From assembly GCA_903813345.2 (NCBI GenBank), contig CAIIXF020000004.1:724513-788512 (forward strand): DNA of 64,000 bases, given 5' to 3'. Under the pieces are notes generated by a model. The model worked only from the letters and a program-made list of their open reading frames with translations, was not told the origin of the DNA and searched no databases. This DNA comes from Owenia fusiformis (taxonomy: Eukaryota > Annelida > Polychaeta > Sabellida > Oweniidae). Positions 1 through 12,442 of this stretch are shown here, piece after piece; within the stretch, counting starts at the first letter, position 1, and every line of letters begins with the position of its first letter. The translations under genes were made by a program, and so were the position numbers.

Positions 1-545
1 TTAGACAGGTTTTATTGTAGCATTCAGATTAAGCAGGTTTTACTGTTACATTCAGATTAGACAGGTTTTTCTATAGCATTCAGATTAGACAGGTTTTACT
101 GTAGCATTAAGATTAGACAGGGTTTACTGTAGCATTCAGATTAGACAGGTATTACTGTAGCATTCAGATTAGACAGGTTTTACTGCAGCATTTAGATTAG
201 ACAGGTTTTACTGTAGCATTCAGATTAGACAGGTTTTACTGTAGCATTCAGATTAGACAGGTTTTACTGTAGACAGGTTTTACTGTAGCATTCAGATTAG
301 ACAGGTTTTACTGCAGCATTAAGATTAGACAGGGTTTACTGTAGCATTCAGATTAGACAGGTTTTACTGTAGCATTCAGATTAGACAGGTTTTACTGTAG
401 CATTCAGATTAGACAGGTTTTACTGTAGCATTCAGATTAGACAGGTTTCACTGTAGCATTCAGATTAGACAGGTTTTACTGTAGCATTCAGATTAGACAG
501 GTTTTACTGTAGCCTTCAGATTAGACAGGTTTTACTGTTGCATTG
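1..545. repeat. 28 bp minisatellite (about 19 copies)
   Basis: The unit has a 28 bp period and carries the word ACAGGTTTTACTGTA followed by GCATTCAGATT. Copies differ by a few substitutions and one short deletion near 270. The word ACAGGTTTTACTGTA is also the right end of the short transposons elsewhere in this window, so the array probably grew from the end of one such element whose left part lies outside the window. Confidence 0.95.
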
Positions 546-3004
546 TGTTGTTTCTATATGATGATGAAATCTGCAAAGTCACAATTTATGTGGTAGTATA
601 TTTTGAGGCTTCTGATTGGAAAAGCCACATCAAAGAATTAATTCTTCATGAAAGAGTAAAGATGAATCCCTTTTATGAAAAGTGAAGTATTTTATAAAAT
701 GTATTTACTCTCTCATTATAATGTTAAAAGACAGGAACCAACTAAGGAGGATCTTTTCAAATCCATCCAAATTAAATCTTTTTCTACCAATTCAAAGCAA
801 GCCAATCAGGCTTTGATTAAAGAGAATAAAATTGTCTGCATTAAAAAATAAGAAACATTCTCCCTGTTCATGTCAATTTTAGCAATAAGAGTAATAACGG
901 ATTATAGAATAGAAATAGCAGCGAGGCCCCTAAAGGTGAATTACCTGTTTAGAGGAATCATTTTTGAAACAAATTAACTCAGGCTGGTACAGAACAACAA
1001 AATCTGAACAGATTTACAATTTTGGGCCTAATTAGATACATTTACTGAAGGCAGTTCCCAAAGTCTATTTCTGAAGTTAAAACCAGAGAGCTTTGTCAAT
1101 AATTTCTTTCTTTGATAGCCTTAAAGGAGGTGGCCGGAGTTTTTCTTTTTCAATAAACAGCAAAATATGTGTTTGGGAGAAATATCCTAAATCGTACTAA
1201 ATGAGAGCTGATCAGAAGATCAGAGAACTAAACGAATGTGATTTGTCAGTGCCTAAGGCTAGAGTAATTGAATTCAATGTTGAGCAGTAATTTGTTTACA
1301 CTGAATGTTGCATACATCATGCATGATGATACCCTTTAAGAGGCTGATTTCAGTTCTTCAATAAAAGATTCATCCTTATACTAGTTCCTGCTAACCTCTG
1401 GGTCTCTGAGTAACATCACGATTACACTTTGGAAACGGTAAGTGCATCTCAAAAATGCAGCCTTTAAAATCGAGTATAAATCTTGATTCATACATTCTGA
1501 TACTCATCGTATCTTTCTTAGAAAAATAGCATTATTATAAAAGCAAGCCTTGAGAGTAGAAGGGAATGAAGTATATGCTGTCTGATTGGTTCAAAGCAAA
1601 ATGATAGCTCTCAGTCAGAGGATAAAACTGCATACCAGCCAATACTAGACTCAGGGTACAGAGACGCGAGTCTGTATCAAATTACTATGACAATGTTGTG
1701 CCTTCATATTTCACACATGATCATACTGCAGAAAACATATGTAATCAAGTGAGAAATTAGAGCTAAAATACCTGATGATGTAGTTAAGGAATAGCAATAT
1801 GCTACAGTAGCAATAGACACAGTTATTCTTACAGCTTTTCATTAATAGCCTCTATGGGTATAGACCACACCCATGTGAATAAAGTAACTGTTCATAGGAA
1901 GAGACACAACTGAAGTATTGAATAAACCTGTTTTAGATTTGCCATACTCCCCCCCCCCCAATCTTCTTTCTCTTACACAATGTCCAAGCCTTATATTGCT
2001 TCTTCATCTCTCTATTTGAATTCTTATAAGACAGTTGCACAAAAAGAAGAGGGTAGGGGACATAAAGATGTTAAAAATGCTGATTTCATATATAGATTCT
2101 CTTCCTCCAGCTACATAGAGACTGAACTGTAATAAATGAACACTGAAAATCCTCTTCCCTAATTCATTCTTAATAATGAAGCCATCATTGAGTCCCATGC
2201 ACATACATGTACTAGTACTACGAGTCAACATAAAGCTACAAGCCTAGAGAGTAAAATGTAACAGAACACTAGAAGTTACTACACTCAGGTATTTCTACTT
2301 TAACATTCCACAACCCTGATGCTCAAATAAAACATGTAATTTTTCCTAGCCTCTGATTAAGACAGACACGTTTACAGTTTTGATCCTAATATGAACTCAA
2401 TGATTAGATCATCTCTCTTATTAAGAGTTAAGATGTAGGCCAGAAAGTATCTTGAACAGGGTAGGGTAACATTCCATCTCTCTTCATAAACAAAAATATG
2501 CCACTTTCAATCAACCTGTTTCCTATCTATGAATTATATTGATGTTGATGTTACATTAAAAACATTACCTGTAATAAGGTAACATTTCATACCCTGATTT
2601 CCTCATCAGAAAGCTACACTCCTACCCTCTGACTATTATAATTTTACAGTTGTAATACTAATGAGATCTTCACAATCTCAATTAAAGTATGACCACGAAA
2701 TAAATGCTCTATATTTAAGCATAATGTATTATAATGATTTCCTGACTATATATTTTGATTTGATATATATTGGGTTAGATGAAACAATCTTTTGTAATCT
2801 ATAGAGTGAAATTGAAGACAGAGACTTGCAAAGGGTAGTTCAACTGAAGAGAAATATGTTTGTATATACACAAGTATATATGTACAAGTGATGTCATAGA
2901 ACAATGAAATCTTCATGGTGTGATCCTATATATTTGTGTTATATTGTTTGAACAATTCACTAAGAAAGAATAAAAGGGCAAAAATAGGTTAAACGATCCA
3001 GAAA
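546..3004. other. Unique AT-rich DNA, no gene seen
   Basis: No convincing exon is visible on either strand. A run of about ten C residues lies near 1951. The part from about 800 to 1440 is non-repetitive and carries homeodomain-like (TAATTAG) and forkhead-like (TTTGTTTAC) words, but that alone does not make it regulatory. Confidence 0.5.
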
Positions 3005-3152
3005 TTCCTGATCACCCCTCGTATATACAAATGTAGCATGAAATGTTCATGAATTCCTGATCACCCCTCGTATATACAAATGTAGCATGAAATGTTCATG
3101 AATTCCTGATCACCCCTCGTATATACGAATGTAGCATGAAATGTTCATGAAT
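3005..3152. repeat. 49 bp tandem repeat (3 copies)
   Basis: Three nearly identical 49 bp copies, each starting TTCCTGATCACCCCTCG and ending ATGTTCATGAA. The low divergence indicates a recent expansion. Confidence 0.95.
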
Positions 3153-3428
3153 TCTGAATTTCAAGCAAACTTTCCGAAAGTTTGATTTTACATCATTAAA
3201 AGTGAACTTCATCTACACTGAATTTGTGTTTACTTTGATATATAAATAGAACTGATCAAAATAAACAACAAATTCAACAAATCAGCAAAATTATCAATGT
3301 TTACATTGTAATAACTTAGTAATCAAAGGTGATGATTTAGGTTATATCAATTGTTGAAGGCTTGCATTAACTGAAATTCCAGTTAGAGATAAGACAATTC
3401 TGGTAAAGATCAGAGAAAGTGTTGCTAC

Positions 3429-4212
3429 AAGGTGAGTTCAATAAGTATGCAAACAATGGTGTTAGAAATGGTGTGTTCAATAAGTATGCAAACAATGCTG
3501 TTAGAAATGGTGTGTTCAATAAGTATGCTAATAATGCTGTTAGAAATGGTGTGTTCAATAAGTATGCAAACAATGCTGTTAGAAATGGTGTGTTCAATAA
3601 GTATGCAAACAATGCTATTACAAATGGTGTGTTCAATAAGTATGCAAACAATGCTGTTAGAAATGGTGTGTTCAATAAGTATGCCAACAATGCTGTTAGA
3701 CATGGTGTGTTCAATAAGTATGCAAACAATGCTATTACAAATGGTGTGTTCAATAAGTATGCAAACAATGCTGTTAGAAATGGTGTGTTCAATAAGTATG
3801 CTAATAATGCTGTTAGAAATGGTGTGTTCAATAAGTATGCAAACAATGCTGTTAGAAATGGTGTGTTCAATAAGTATGCAAACAATGCTGTTAGAAATGG
3901 TGTGTTCAATAAGTATGCCAACAATGCTGTTAGACATGGTGTGTTCAATAAGTATGCAAACAATGCTATTACAAATGGTGTGTTCAATAAGTATGCAAAC
4001 AATGCTGTTAGAAATGGTGTGTTCAATAAGTATGCCAACAATGCTGTTAGACATGGTGTGTTCAATAAGTATGCCAACAATGCTGTTACAAATGGTGTGT
4101 TCAATAAGTATGCAAACAATGCTGTTAGAAATGGTGTGTTCAATAAGTATGCAAACAATGCTGTTAGAAATGGTGTGTTCAATAAGTATGCAAACAATGC
4201 TGTTAGAAATGG
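3429..4212. repeat. 39 bp minisatellite (about 20 copies)
   Basis: The unit is 39 bp, thirteen codons, so two frames on each strand stay open for about 260-290 codons. In one plus frame each unit reads as FNKYANNAVRNGV, but that frame has a stop at 3404-3406 and no ATG before the array. I treat it as non-coding. The variable sites GCA/GCT/GCC and AAC/AAT are synonymous in that frame; other variants (V/I, R/T, N/H) are not. Confidence 0.9.
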
Positions 4213-6235
4213 ACAGTCCAGCATAGTCTTGCATCAAGACTATGGTTCCCTCTCCCCATATGAACTTCCTTGGGGTGGTGTGTAGTGGGGGAGGGGCCAC
4301 AAGGGTTTGTTGTTAGACAAATTCCAGCATTCTAATATTCAGATCATCTTTTCCTTGCTCAAAAGATACTGAAAGAAGGCCGTGACCTCTCAAAATGACA
4401 TTCCAGAGAAAAGAGAAAAGTGATATACTGTTAGTCTTATCAGCCCATGGTCTTATACTAGATAATAGTCTTATACATGTACAGTATGTAGATAACCAAA
4501 AAATGTGACCTAGCCGCAAGTCTTAGTCATATCCTTTCAGAGTGAAAATGGGAGGTTCATGGGTCATATAGGGAGTAGGGGGGTAGGGTGGGAAGTATGG
4601 GCGTTTTTGTGGTTGCAAGATTAAATGTATGTAAATTGGTTGTGTTAGAAAGACTTATCACCATATGGAAGATAACCATAAGCTCAACATTGGTGGCTTT
4701 ACAGGTGCCATGCAGATAACACTACATATACTATACAGGGAGGCTGCATTCTGATATTATCATTCAAAGAAGTGGCTAATTTATAATGTACAAGACAAGA
4801 GCTTTCTACCCTGAACAAAAGTTTCCAAGAGTTTGAAGCAGAACATTTACCAGAAAACACAGAGTATTTTGAATACAGCTCCTTTGAAATCACTTATAAT
4901 TTTGTATCAAAATCCATATAAACTTGTGTAGAGCAGTGTAGAGACCAAGAGCATCATGGGATACATGTCCCTCCTGCTCCTGGAAGCAACCTATATAAAT
5001 TCTTCCTAATTTCAGGCACATAATTGCCTACTTTCAAGGCCAAATATGTTACACATTACCCACATGTGGCTATAAATGCTCTTGGTTTTCCAGAATGTGA
5101 TGGAAGTAACTATATCATGAATGTATCCTCTGTAAAGAAATTGGCTTCACATAAACTTCATCTGAACTTCACTCCTATCCTCTGGGTTCTAATTGTTGCT
5201 TACCGAATACAAAAACATCTTCAGGACTGTGCATGTGATGGAGGTGGGATTATCATGAACACCCTTTACAAAGAAATATGATTCACAACTCTGAGGGGAG
5301 CTTCCTGGGGTCTGACCTCTGGGTTCTAGGGTAGCAAATGATGCATTCTTGTACAAAAGCATTGTGAATTGGCTAATAAATGAAAGCTTCATCTTGGATG
5401 TAGGTCTGAAGTGCTATATAATATGGGTGTGACCCCCCTCCCTAACATATCCAGTCTCTATAAGATATGAGGTAGAGTGGGGAGAGATAGAAGACAAGAT
5501 GGGACTCCTTTGGGCCATTGGTTGATATTGGACTTTCATTTTGTTTCTTAAAGAGACCCTAAGGTGGGGTGGAAGGGGGGGGGGGTACTACTCTACCTCG
5601 TTGTTATTTTTCAAATCCTAGATGTTATTGTAAAAAAACAATGTATTATTGACTTTTCTTCCTTACTTTATAAGCCTAATCTCCACTTGCAGGTAATCAC
5701 GAAGCTAGATCTGTTATAGGTATCTTAACTTATTACTAAGTAACATGCCATTCACTTAACACTGTTCTACTATCAACAGTATATAAAGCAATACATATAT
5801 TGTACACTATTGGAATCTGAAAAACATGTTGCGTGCACCCAGCCTTCAAAGGCTTATGGGACACTTTAGATAATCATTATACATGATCATTTCTAAAGTG
5901 GAAAATATTTGATATATAGTTCGATGTAATTGATGCAATTGATCCAAGATGTTCCTTAGTTATAGAGACCTGTTTCCCATAATGCATCTGTAATCCGGGC
6001 AGACGGCTTACTATACCAGGTGAAAGATATCATGCAGTCTAACATACCCTTCCCTTCTCAAAATAATTTGTTTGTAGGTAAAAATAGTGTTTCAATGATT
6101 CTCAAGCTGATAACCTGGCAAAAGATATGTTAGTTTACAAATCTTTACCTCTTACAGAAGGCCACCTTCATGATCTTTATCTAATATACCCAAAGTACCC
6201 AAGCTTAGTAATCCTCATACAGGTATTATCACGTA
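4213..6235. other. Mostly unique DNA with one diverged duplication
   Basis: No supported gene. A G-rich tract occurs near 5575-5585. Two diverged copies of a segment of about 137 bp lie at about 5090-5330, each with a GTGATGGA word and ending CCTCTGGGTTCTA. Confidence 0.5.
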
Positions 6236-6334
6236 AAATGTCATTACCTGCCATTTTTAACAGATATGGACCACCAACAACAACCACCACCAAACTTTAA
6301 CAATATGTCACCACTTCTAGTAGTGACATAAATA
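6236..6334 (+). repeat. Dispersed short repeat, family A, copy 1
   Basis: One of five dispersed copies sharing a head (AACAAGGCATTAACATG, AAATGTCATCACCTGCCATT), a CCACCAAAC-rich middle and a self-complementary tail (ATGTCACCACTTCTGGTGGTGACATA). This copy lacks the first part of the head. No Pol III boxes were recognised, so the family could be a SINE tail or a short foldback element. Confidence 0.75.
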
Positions 6335-6517
6335 TCTAAACAAAGTACCTACCTTTCCCACCTTTATCACTATTTTATCTAGTTTTAGCATCAAACAGAT
6401 ATTTACTTAACCTATAAGTCTTATGCCCCCTCCCCCTATCTCCTTCCAAAAGACAACTATATCGATGTTAATAAAAATCAAAGGCAATAAAGCTTATTTA
6501 TTAAAGCAATTGAAACT

Positions 6518-6732
6518 CCAGTAAAACCTATGTTCAGTGAACACCTACAGAGCCACAAAATTGTGTTAACTAGAGGTAGGTGTTTACTATAGAGAGGGGA
6601 TTTTATATAGAAGTACAGTGGTGCAAAGAGGTGTTCACTAGACACAGGTATCACTATGAACACGGTGGTTCACAGTGGTGCAAAGAGGTGTTCACTAGAC
6701 ACAGGTGTTCACTAAGACAGGTTTTACTGTAC
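6518..6732. mobile_element. Short CAGTAAAACC-type transposon (MITE)
   Basis: The ends are inverted: CAGTAAAACCT on the left and ACAGGTTTTACTGTA on the right. The inside carries GTTCACTAGACACAGGT-type words, two copies of which form a short tandem duplication. The terminal pattern and lack of coding capacity suit a pogo/Tigger-like or other Tc1/mariner-related MITE; that assignment is inference. Confidence 0.75.
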
Positions 6733-7119
6733 TATTCAATAGTTTTAATTGAACTATCTATCTGAACCATACATACTGGCACTCTACTGTTGACTTCCTC
6801 ACTTCATTCTTCAAGGTTTCTTATAGATTTTTCATTGTTTAAGTGATATGTGAGATCTTCAACCTATAATTGTATGATTCTGCTAATGAAAAGATCATTA
6901 AACATGAGCTGAATGAAATATAAATGAGCTTTCAGTTGTTTCTATTGGAATCAATTCACAAAATACAATTACTACACTCCCTGTTTTAATGATTAAGGTG
7001 GGCACAGTAGTGTAAATTATCTGGCTATTTAAGAAGACTGAATCATTTAGCTAACTGATTTGTATATGTTGTAATCTTGTACATTTTTATGATTTACAAA
7101 GGTCAGCCAATTATGAAGA

Positions 7120-7188
7120 TTAAGGTAAGAACAGTCAAACAATTAACAGAAAGACTTACATCGTCATGCTCCAAATGGCCTACCTTAA
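7120..7188. mobile_element. 69 bp TTAA-bounded mini-element
   Basis: Begins TTAAGGTAAG and ends CCTACCTTAA, so it is bounded by TTAA with short inverted ends. Further members lie at 18712-18918 and 22198-22275. A TTAA boundary is typical of piggyBac- or Kolobok-like MITEs. Confidence 0.6.
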
Positions 7189-7646
7189 TATGAAACATAC
7201 ATCTTCTCCCAGTATAATTTTCTTGATTATCTTAGTGTCTCAAGTAGCTGGACTACAGATAAATGAGTTGCCATGGTGACCACTATATACTGACTGATAA
7301 AAAGTTATAGTTTAATACTGTAGCATTACACTGAAAGAGAACAGTGGGGATGTACCACCAAGTACCTTATACCTTGCTATATTTTACTATGACAATGTTA
7401 TGACAGCTTATATTATGTCATATTCTTGGCCTTAAAATACTAAACAAACACTTAATGTGTGGAGGCCTTGTTTCAAAATCTATGAACTGAGCTTCTAATC
7501 ATCACTTATAATTTCTCTCTCATTATAATCCTGAATTTCCCCAATGGCCGCTTCCTCCGTAAATCAAACCTCCCCTTTCATACTAAATCAGGAAAGCAAA
7601 AATCTGTTACTTCCAAATCTGCTTATTTAAAGAGCCATCTGGCCCT

Positions 7647-7831
7647 ACAGAGAAACCTGTATATCCAAACGCATCTTTAATCTGAACACTTCTCAATATG
7701 AACACATTTTCAGCCATATTTCAAAATTTGCCATTGATTAACATATTTTGAAATCTCAAAATCTAAGCACCTGCAAATCCAAACACTTTTGACTTAAGTC
7801 CTAGTAGAGTTCAAATTTGAGGTTTAACTGA
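7647..7831. mobile_element. Decayed CAGTAAAACC-type MITE
   Basis: Left end TACAGAGAAACCTG followed by TCCAAACGC and TCTGAACACTTCTC words, and right end GAGGTTTAACTGAA. The internal words match the family at 18987-19882, but the ends have diverged. Confidence 0.5.
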
Positions 7832-8509
7832 ACTTATAAATATTGAAAACTCCAACTCACATATGGAAATCTCTTTATAACTTTTCAATGAAATCCTGGA
7901 TTGTTCATTATGAAATCTGGAAGATCTACATTTGGAAGATGAGTCTGTTGATGGATCTTCATGTATTGAGTGCTACAGACTGCTAACCAGATGTGAAAGT
8001 AGGCTACTGCAAATTCAATGTCCGTTTAGCGACATCAAGTCCCAAAACTCTGATGATTTATTCTCTATGAAATGCATATTGTAATTTTACATTAAAACCC
8101 ATTTAAGCTGTAACTTCTCTTTTTCTTTTCATTCACAAAAGATTTGATTTTATATTTTATATTCTAGCTAAAACAGAGAACTAACCTATGTCAGCCTCAA
8201 AGAGGAAGTTTATTGGTATCAAGGTGAAGAAACTATACCAGCACCTATCATGACAAAATATGTAATTTCATTTATGCTCAATTCTGAAATGTTAATTGTG
8301 AAGGATGTGATGAATTTTGAGCATGAGAATGACCAGTAGAAGACCTACTGTTAGCAATATAGGAAAACCCTGACATATCTTACAGATTCGTAGAAATTAC
8401 TATCCTCTGTATAGTTAAGATGGACTATTTCACAGATTTAACGCTAATGAGATCTTCATGAGCCCAAATGTAGCTCCAATGGCATTTTATGGGAGTTCAA
8501 ATATTAAAC

Positions 8510-9680
8510 CAGAACAACGGCAACGCCAAAGCGTAGCGAATCCCATCGAACAGAAATGGCTGGCAGTTTTACAAACGAAGCACAATATCATAAAACAACA
8601 CACCAGAAAGGCCACCATTTTCAAAATGGTTGCTCACTAGCCAAGTTGTCATCAGAAGAAATAATATGCTTTTAAGTAGCCACCTCTAAAAATCGCACAC
8701 GTACTTGTAAAATAACACACATGAAAATGGTGGCCATTTTTCAAAATGGCCGACTACTCCCCAAAGTTTTATTAGACAATGTGCCATGCTTAAAGTATTC
8801 ACATATCAAATATGAACAAAATCGCTCCACTACTTTCCGAGTTATAGTAAAATACGTTAAAATGGCGGCCATTTTTCAAAATGGCAACCTTCTACCAAAA
8901 GTGTCATTAGAAATAGACGGTGTACCATGCTTATAGTATTCACATACCAAATATGAACAAAATCGCTCCACTACTTTTCGAGTTATAGTAAAATACGTTA
9001 AAATGGCGGCCATTTTTCAAAATTTTTTTCAAAATGGCCGCCTTGTACCAAAAGTGTCATAGGACAGTGTGCCATGCTTATAGTATTCACATACCAAATA
9101 TGAACAAAATCGCTCCACTACTTTTCGAGTTATAGTAAAATACGTTAAAATGGCGGCCATTTTTCAAAATGGCCGCCTTCTACCAAAAGTGTCTTTAGAC
9201 AGTGTGCAATGCTTATAGTATTCACACACCAAATATGAACAAAATCGCTCCACTATTTTTTGAGTTACAGCAAAAATCGTAAAATGACGAGTAAAGGCCG
9301 CCATTTTTCAAGATGGCTGCCATGTGCTTTTTTAATATCTACATTTGTAGCATTATTAATGTCCTTTATAATTTTTTTACATTTAAAACATATTGCTATT
9401 ACAGTTTTACATATTGCACCTAAATTACTGTAAAATCGGCACTAAAATGGCCGCCATTTTGAAATGAGCGGCCATTTTGAAAATCGGCTTTCGAGCAGAA
9501 CTTCTACCCCCATAGGGTATATGTGTACAAAATATGAACAAAATCGGGCCAACGGTATTTGAGTTATTGCCCGGACGGACGGACGGACGGACAGACGGAC
9601 GGACGTACGTACGGACGGACGGACGGACGGATGGAGGCGTTCCCTATATCCCTCCGAACTTCGTTCGATGGGATAATAAA
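8510..9680. mobile_element. Composite repeat with AAAATGGCCGCC words
   Basis: The left flank holds AATCCCATCGAAC and the right end holds the inverse, GTTCGATGGGATAA. Inside are about four tandem copies of a unit of 141-147 bp containing AAAATGGCGGCCATTTTTC, then a GGAC tetranucleotide tract at about 9571-9631. No transposase is visible; the open frame reading PSVR repeatedly comes from the microsatellite. Fragments with the same edge word occur near 14373 and 34534. The superfamily is unknown. Confidence 0.65.
9571..9631. repeat. (GGAC)n microsatellite
   Basis: About fifteen GGAC tetramers with a few variants (GACAG, GTACGTAC), inside the composite repeat 8510-9680. Confidence 0.9.
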
Positions 9681-9822
9681 TATCAGCTACTTCTGAAAAC
9701 AATTGTCTGACTGTAATTCTGATTGGATAGTTGAATTTTGATTGACATAATGTGATTGGGTCTTGGGTAAAATGATTATTTCTTATTCAAAGAATGCAGA
9801 AGCTCTCAGTAAAAGAAGTGAT

Positions 9823-9960
9823 AACAAGGCATTAACATGCAAAATATCATCACCTGCCATTTGTTACAGATACCATGTTACAGACACCGACCGCCAAACA
9901 CCATCCATGAAAAAGTTGGAGACTATAAAAAATATGTCATCACTTGTGGTGTGTAATCAT
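9823..9960 (+). repeat. Dispersed short repeat, family A, copy 2
   Basis: The fullest head in the window (AACAAGGCATTAACATG, TCATCACCTGCCATTTG), followed by a CCGCCAAACACC middle and a degraded hairpin tail near 9930-9960. Confidence 0.75.
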
Positions 9961-10037
9961 AACAAACTATAAAGAAAGGAGGAAATGTGATTGCAATTCA
10001 GATCAGCTAAGGGTAAAATCATATCCAAAGAGTTCAG

Positions 10038-10199
10038 ATGAATAAACAAAAACAAACGATTGACAAGGGTAAGGAGGATCTGGATGTATATCTTCAGTAT
10101 CATCTACTATTAGATCCATATGCACACTGTATGAAACAATTTGTTCTGCTTCTACATGCCAGATGGGAAGAGTTAAACCTAGACAGTCCAGAACTATTG
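10038..10199 (+). CDS. Candidate exon 1 of an unrecognised small gene
   Basis: An ATG-initiated frame of exactly 54 codons runs to a possible donor (ATTG then GTAAAA) in phase 0. The peptide starts MNKQKQTIDKGKEDL and continues with a leucine- and histidine-rich stretch including DPYAHCMKQFVLLLHARWEE. A stop lies upstream in the same frame. It may also be an internal exon after the AG just before the ATG. The next candidate exon, 10587-10619, begins in phase 0, so the two join in frame. No family was recognised. The peptide composition and the well-formed downstream splice sites favour a real gene over chance, but the donor is not strong. Confidence 0.4.
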
Positions 10200-10586
10200 G
10201 TAAAACTGTCTGTTGTATATTATGTTTAGTTCTTCGATGTTGTTAACCTGATTTTTATGTGCACGATTTTGCTTATTGTTAGCGTATCATTCTTGAATTT
10301 TGAAATTTTATTGGAGACACATTGAATCATTTGAGGCAAATCTGAGTTTTGGGATAATTTGGAGGTGTTGGGTGGGACGGGTCCTTTTCCAAGACCAAAT
10401 TTTATGAAGGGATAGTTACAAATTTAAAGTTAATAGAAATATATCTCCTGTTAAACTTGTTAACATGGTAACAGTTGCTATATTTATTAATACAAGTAGA
10501 ACTGGCAAACCAACTGGAGGAAATCGCCTGTTACCTGCAACCAATAAAACCCCATATACCAGTACATTCTATCTCTTTCCATACAG

Positions 10587-10619
10587 ATCCACTTCTTGTA
10601 CTATAAACAGACTCCAGAT
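10587..10619 (+). CDS. Candidate 33 bp internal exon of the same gene
   Basis: A strong acceptor (CTATCTCTTTCCATACAG) precedes 33 bases reading IHFLYYKQTPD, followed by a strong donor (GTAAGTGC). It is phase 0 at both sides, matching the exon ending at 10199 and the possible exon starting at 10864. Small exons this well framed by splice signals are uncommon by chance, but no protein match was recognised. Confidence 0.45.
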
Positions 10620-10863
10620 GTAAGTGCGTATTCAATAGCACATCATCTATTAAATTATAAAACTCTTTTGGATCTTTTTTTCCAATTATACGTCAATTTA
10701 TCTGACAAGAAAAAAAAATTGATATTGATCAGGCCAAAGGTCAGGTAGCTAGACATAGAAATACTGGACAGATAGAGAAATCAATGAACTCTTAGGGGGT
10801 TGGGTCAAAAATCAATATATTTTTGACCAAAATCCTGTTTACTCCATCTCTGCCTTTCTTCAG

Positions 10864-10911
10864 AACACCTTGTCAGATTGCAATGTGCACGTGTTGCCCA
10901 TAATATTATAA
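10864..10911 (+). CDS. Candidate terminal exon of the same gene
   Basis: The acceptor CATCTCTGCCTTTCTTCAG is followed by 15 codons (NTLSDCNVHVLPIIL) and a stop in the phase required by the exon ending at 10619. Joined, the three exons would give about 80 residues. The second half shares the words TGCCCATAAT with short repeats at 11090-11150, which weakens the coding case. Confidence 0.35.
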   Translation, partial: NTLSDCNVHVLPIIL

Positions 10912-12442
10912 AAAATCAAAAGTTAACTAAGATAAATAACTAAGTCTTACTCCCTCCACAAATACGTACGTTTGGAATAGAAAAGTACACTGGTCATTTG
11001 ACACGCTCCCTTTCACAAAAATTGAGTTTAGACCAAAATATGATTTAATAAGTGATATCTCCATTGATTTACATAACTGCTATAGCAAATATGTAATGCC
11101 CACAATGCAACTGGAATGCCCATAATGCAATAATATTACCCATAATGCAATATAAAATAAGCAGACGGTGACCTTCTATGGACATAAAAGCCCCTTGAGC
11201 ATACAGAATTTATTGGAAATTTGATAGTTTTCCTATAGAAATGGCTGTTATTTTCCAGTGTATATATTGACTGTAATCAGAAGTATAATCTGACAGAATA
11301 TGATGCATGGAGAACCATTGCCTAAATATATTTTTTCCAATTGTATGTTATGGTACCTTTTCCAATAATTTTATGTTTCTACATAAGAAAGCATTATTAC
11401 AGAGGGCATACTTTGATAAAACAAGGACATATGCAGGTCAATTGTACATAAAGTATGAGAAACAAATCAGCTGATAGAGCTGTATACAATTGTACACTAT
11501 TGTCTAGGTCTATAGATACTGTGTATCATTGAAGTAGACGTGTACATACCTCACAACTGATAAGTTTATGATAATGTTTTAAAATAAAGGGGCGGTGAAG
11601 CTATGATTTATTGTTCAGGTTATCTCAATGCTGAAGTTTTACACTTTCCAATATGTTTGACTTTGCGTCTTAAAAGAGAGCTTCGTCTACTAATACTACA
11701 AGGTGTTCTGATCCGTAAGAGTTGCTATCCCAAAACAGGAAGTACTACACTAACTTTACCATATTCTCAGGTCCTACGTTTACAAGCAAATATAATGGCC
11801 CAGAATCATGAGTTTTGGGGAAATGCCATTTTGCCAATCAAAATATTTTGTTTCCAAAAATAAGTATATATGTTGTACTGTATAATAAGTACATGAAAAT
11901 GTGAAAATATTATCTATTTCATTTATCTATTATCACATCACGAGGTTCTACCTTTAAACGTGAATGTGATACATATGTAACAGTATATGAGTTTTAATGT
12001 ATGATTTACGACAGGTAGGTCATTGCAACTTAAACTCTATTTAACCAGAAGTAATACTAATGGGAATGAGTTTTCTTATCACTAAACGTGATCTCACCTT
12101 CTGTATAGTATAGTGCATAGTGTACAGTGAAAATGAAAATCACAAAAAGTGAAATATTTTCTTTTTAGATTCACGATAGCGTATAAATTATTGCTGATGT
12201 CACATTGTTTCTCAATACAACCCAAAAGTCAATAACCCCAATATACTAGTAGTTTATATTTCGTACCTGTAATTAAGACAAGACATCTAAAGGTACGCCA
12301 AATCAAGGTTAAATTATGAACAACACAAATCTTTTCTTTAATTTCTATTCTAGATTCGGTTTTAACTTCTCCTTTACATCACTGTATTTTATATAAAGGC
12401 AAACATGCTGATGTCATGCACCAAACACGAAACAAACAATAT
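10912..12442. other. No gene seen
   Basis: AT-rich, mostly unique DNA. Short CCCATAATGCAA words recur at 11090-11150. The word TAAAAGAGAGCTTCGTCTA at about 11670 recurs at about 42588, so a small dispersed repeat is present. Confidence 0.5.

Noticed and set aside
3367-4300. Four overlapping open frames of 264-291 codons on both strands
   Set aside because: All come from the 39 bp unit, which is a multiple of three and lacks stops in two frames per strand. They carry no splice or start context that favours a gene.
5212-5234. 23 bp minus-strand microexon reading PEDVFVF
   Set aside because: The splice words lie in a duplicated segment and no neighbouring exon was found.
8168-8223. Plus-strand exon candidate (acceptor ATATTCTAG, donor AAG/GTGAAG, LKQRTNLCQPQRG)
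   Set aside because: Open in one frame, but its end phase does not fit the exon at 10038 and no other partner was found.
9442-9702. Minus-strand frame with repeated PSVRPSVR
   Set aside because: The tetranucleotide GGAC tract within a repetitive element explains it.
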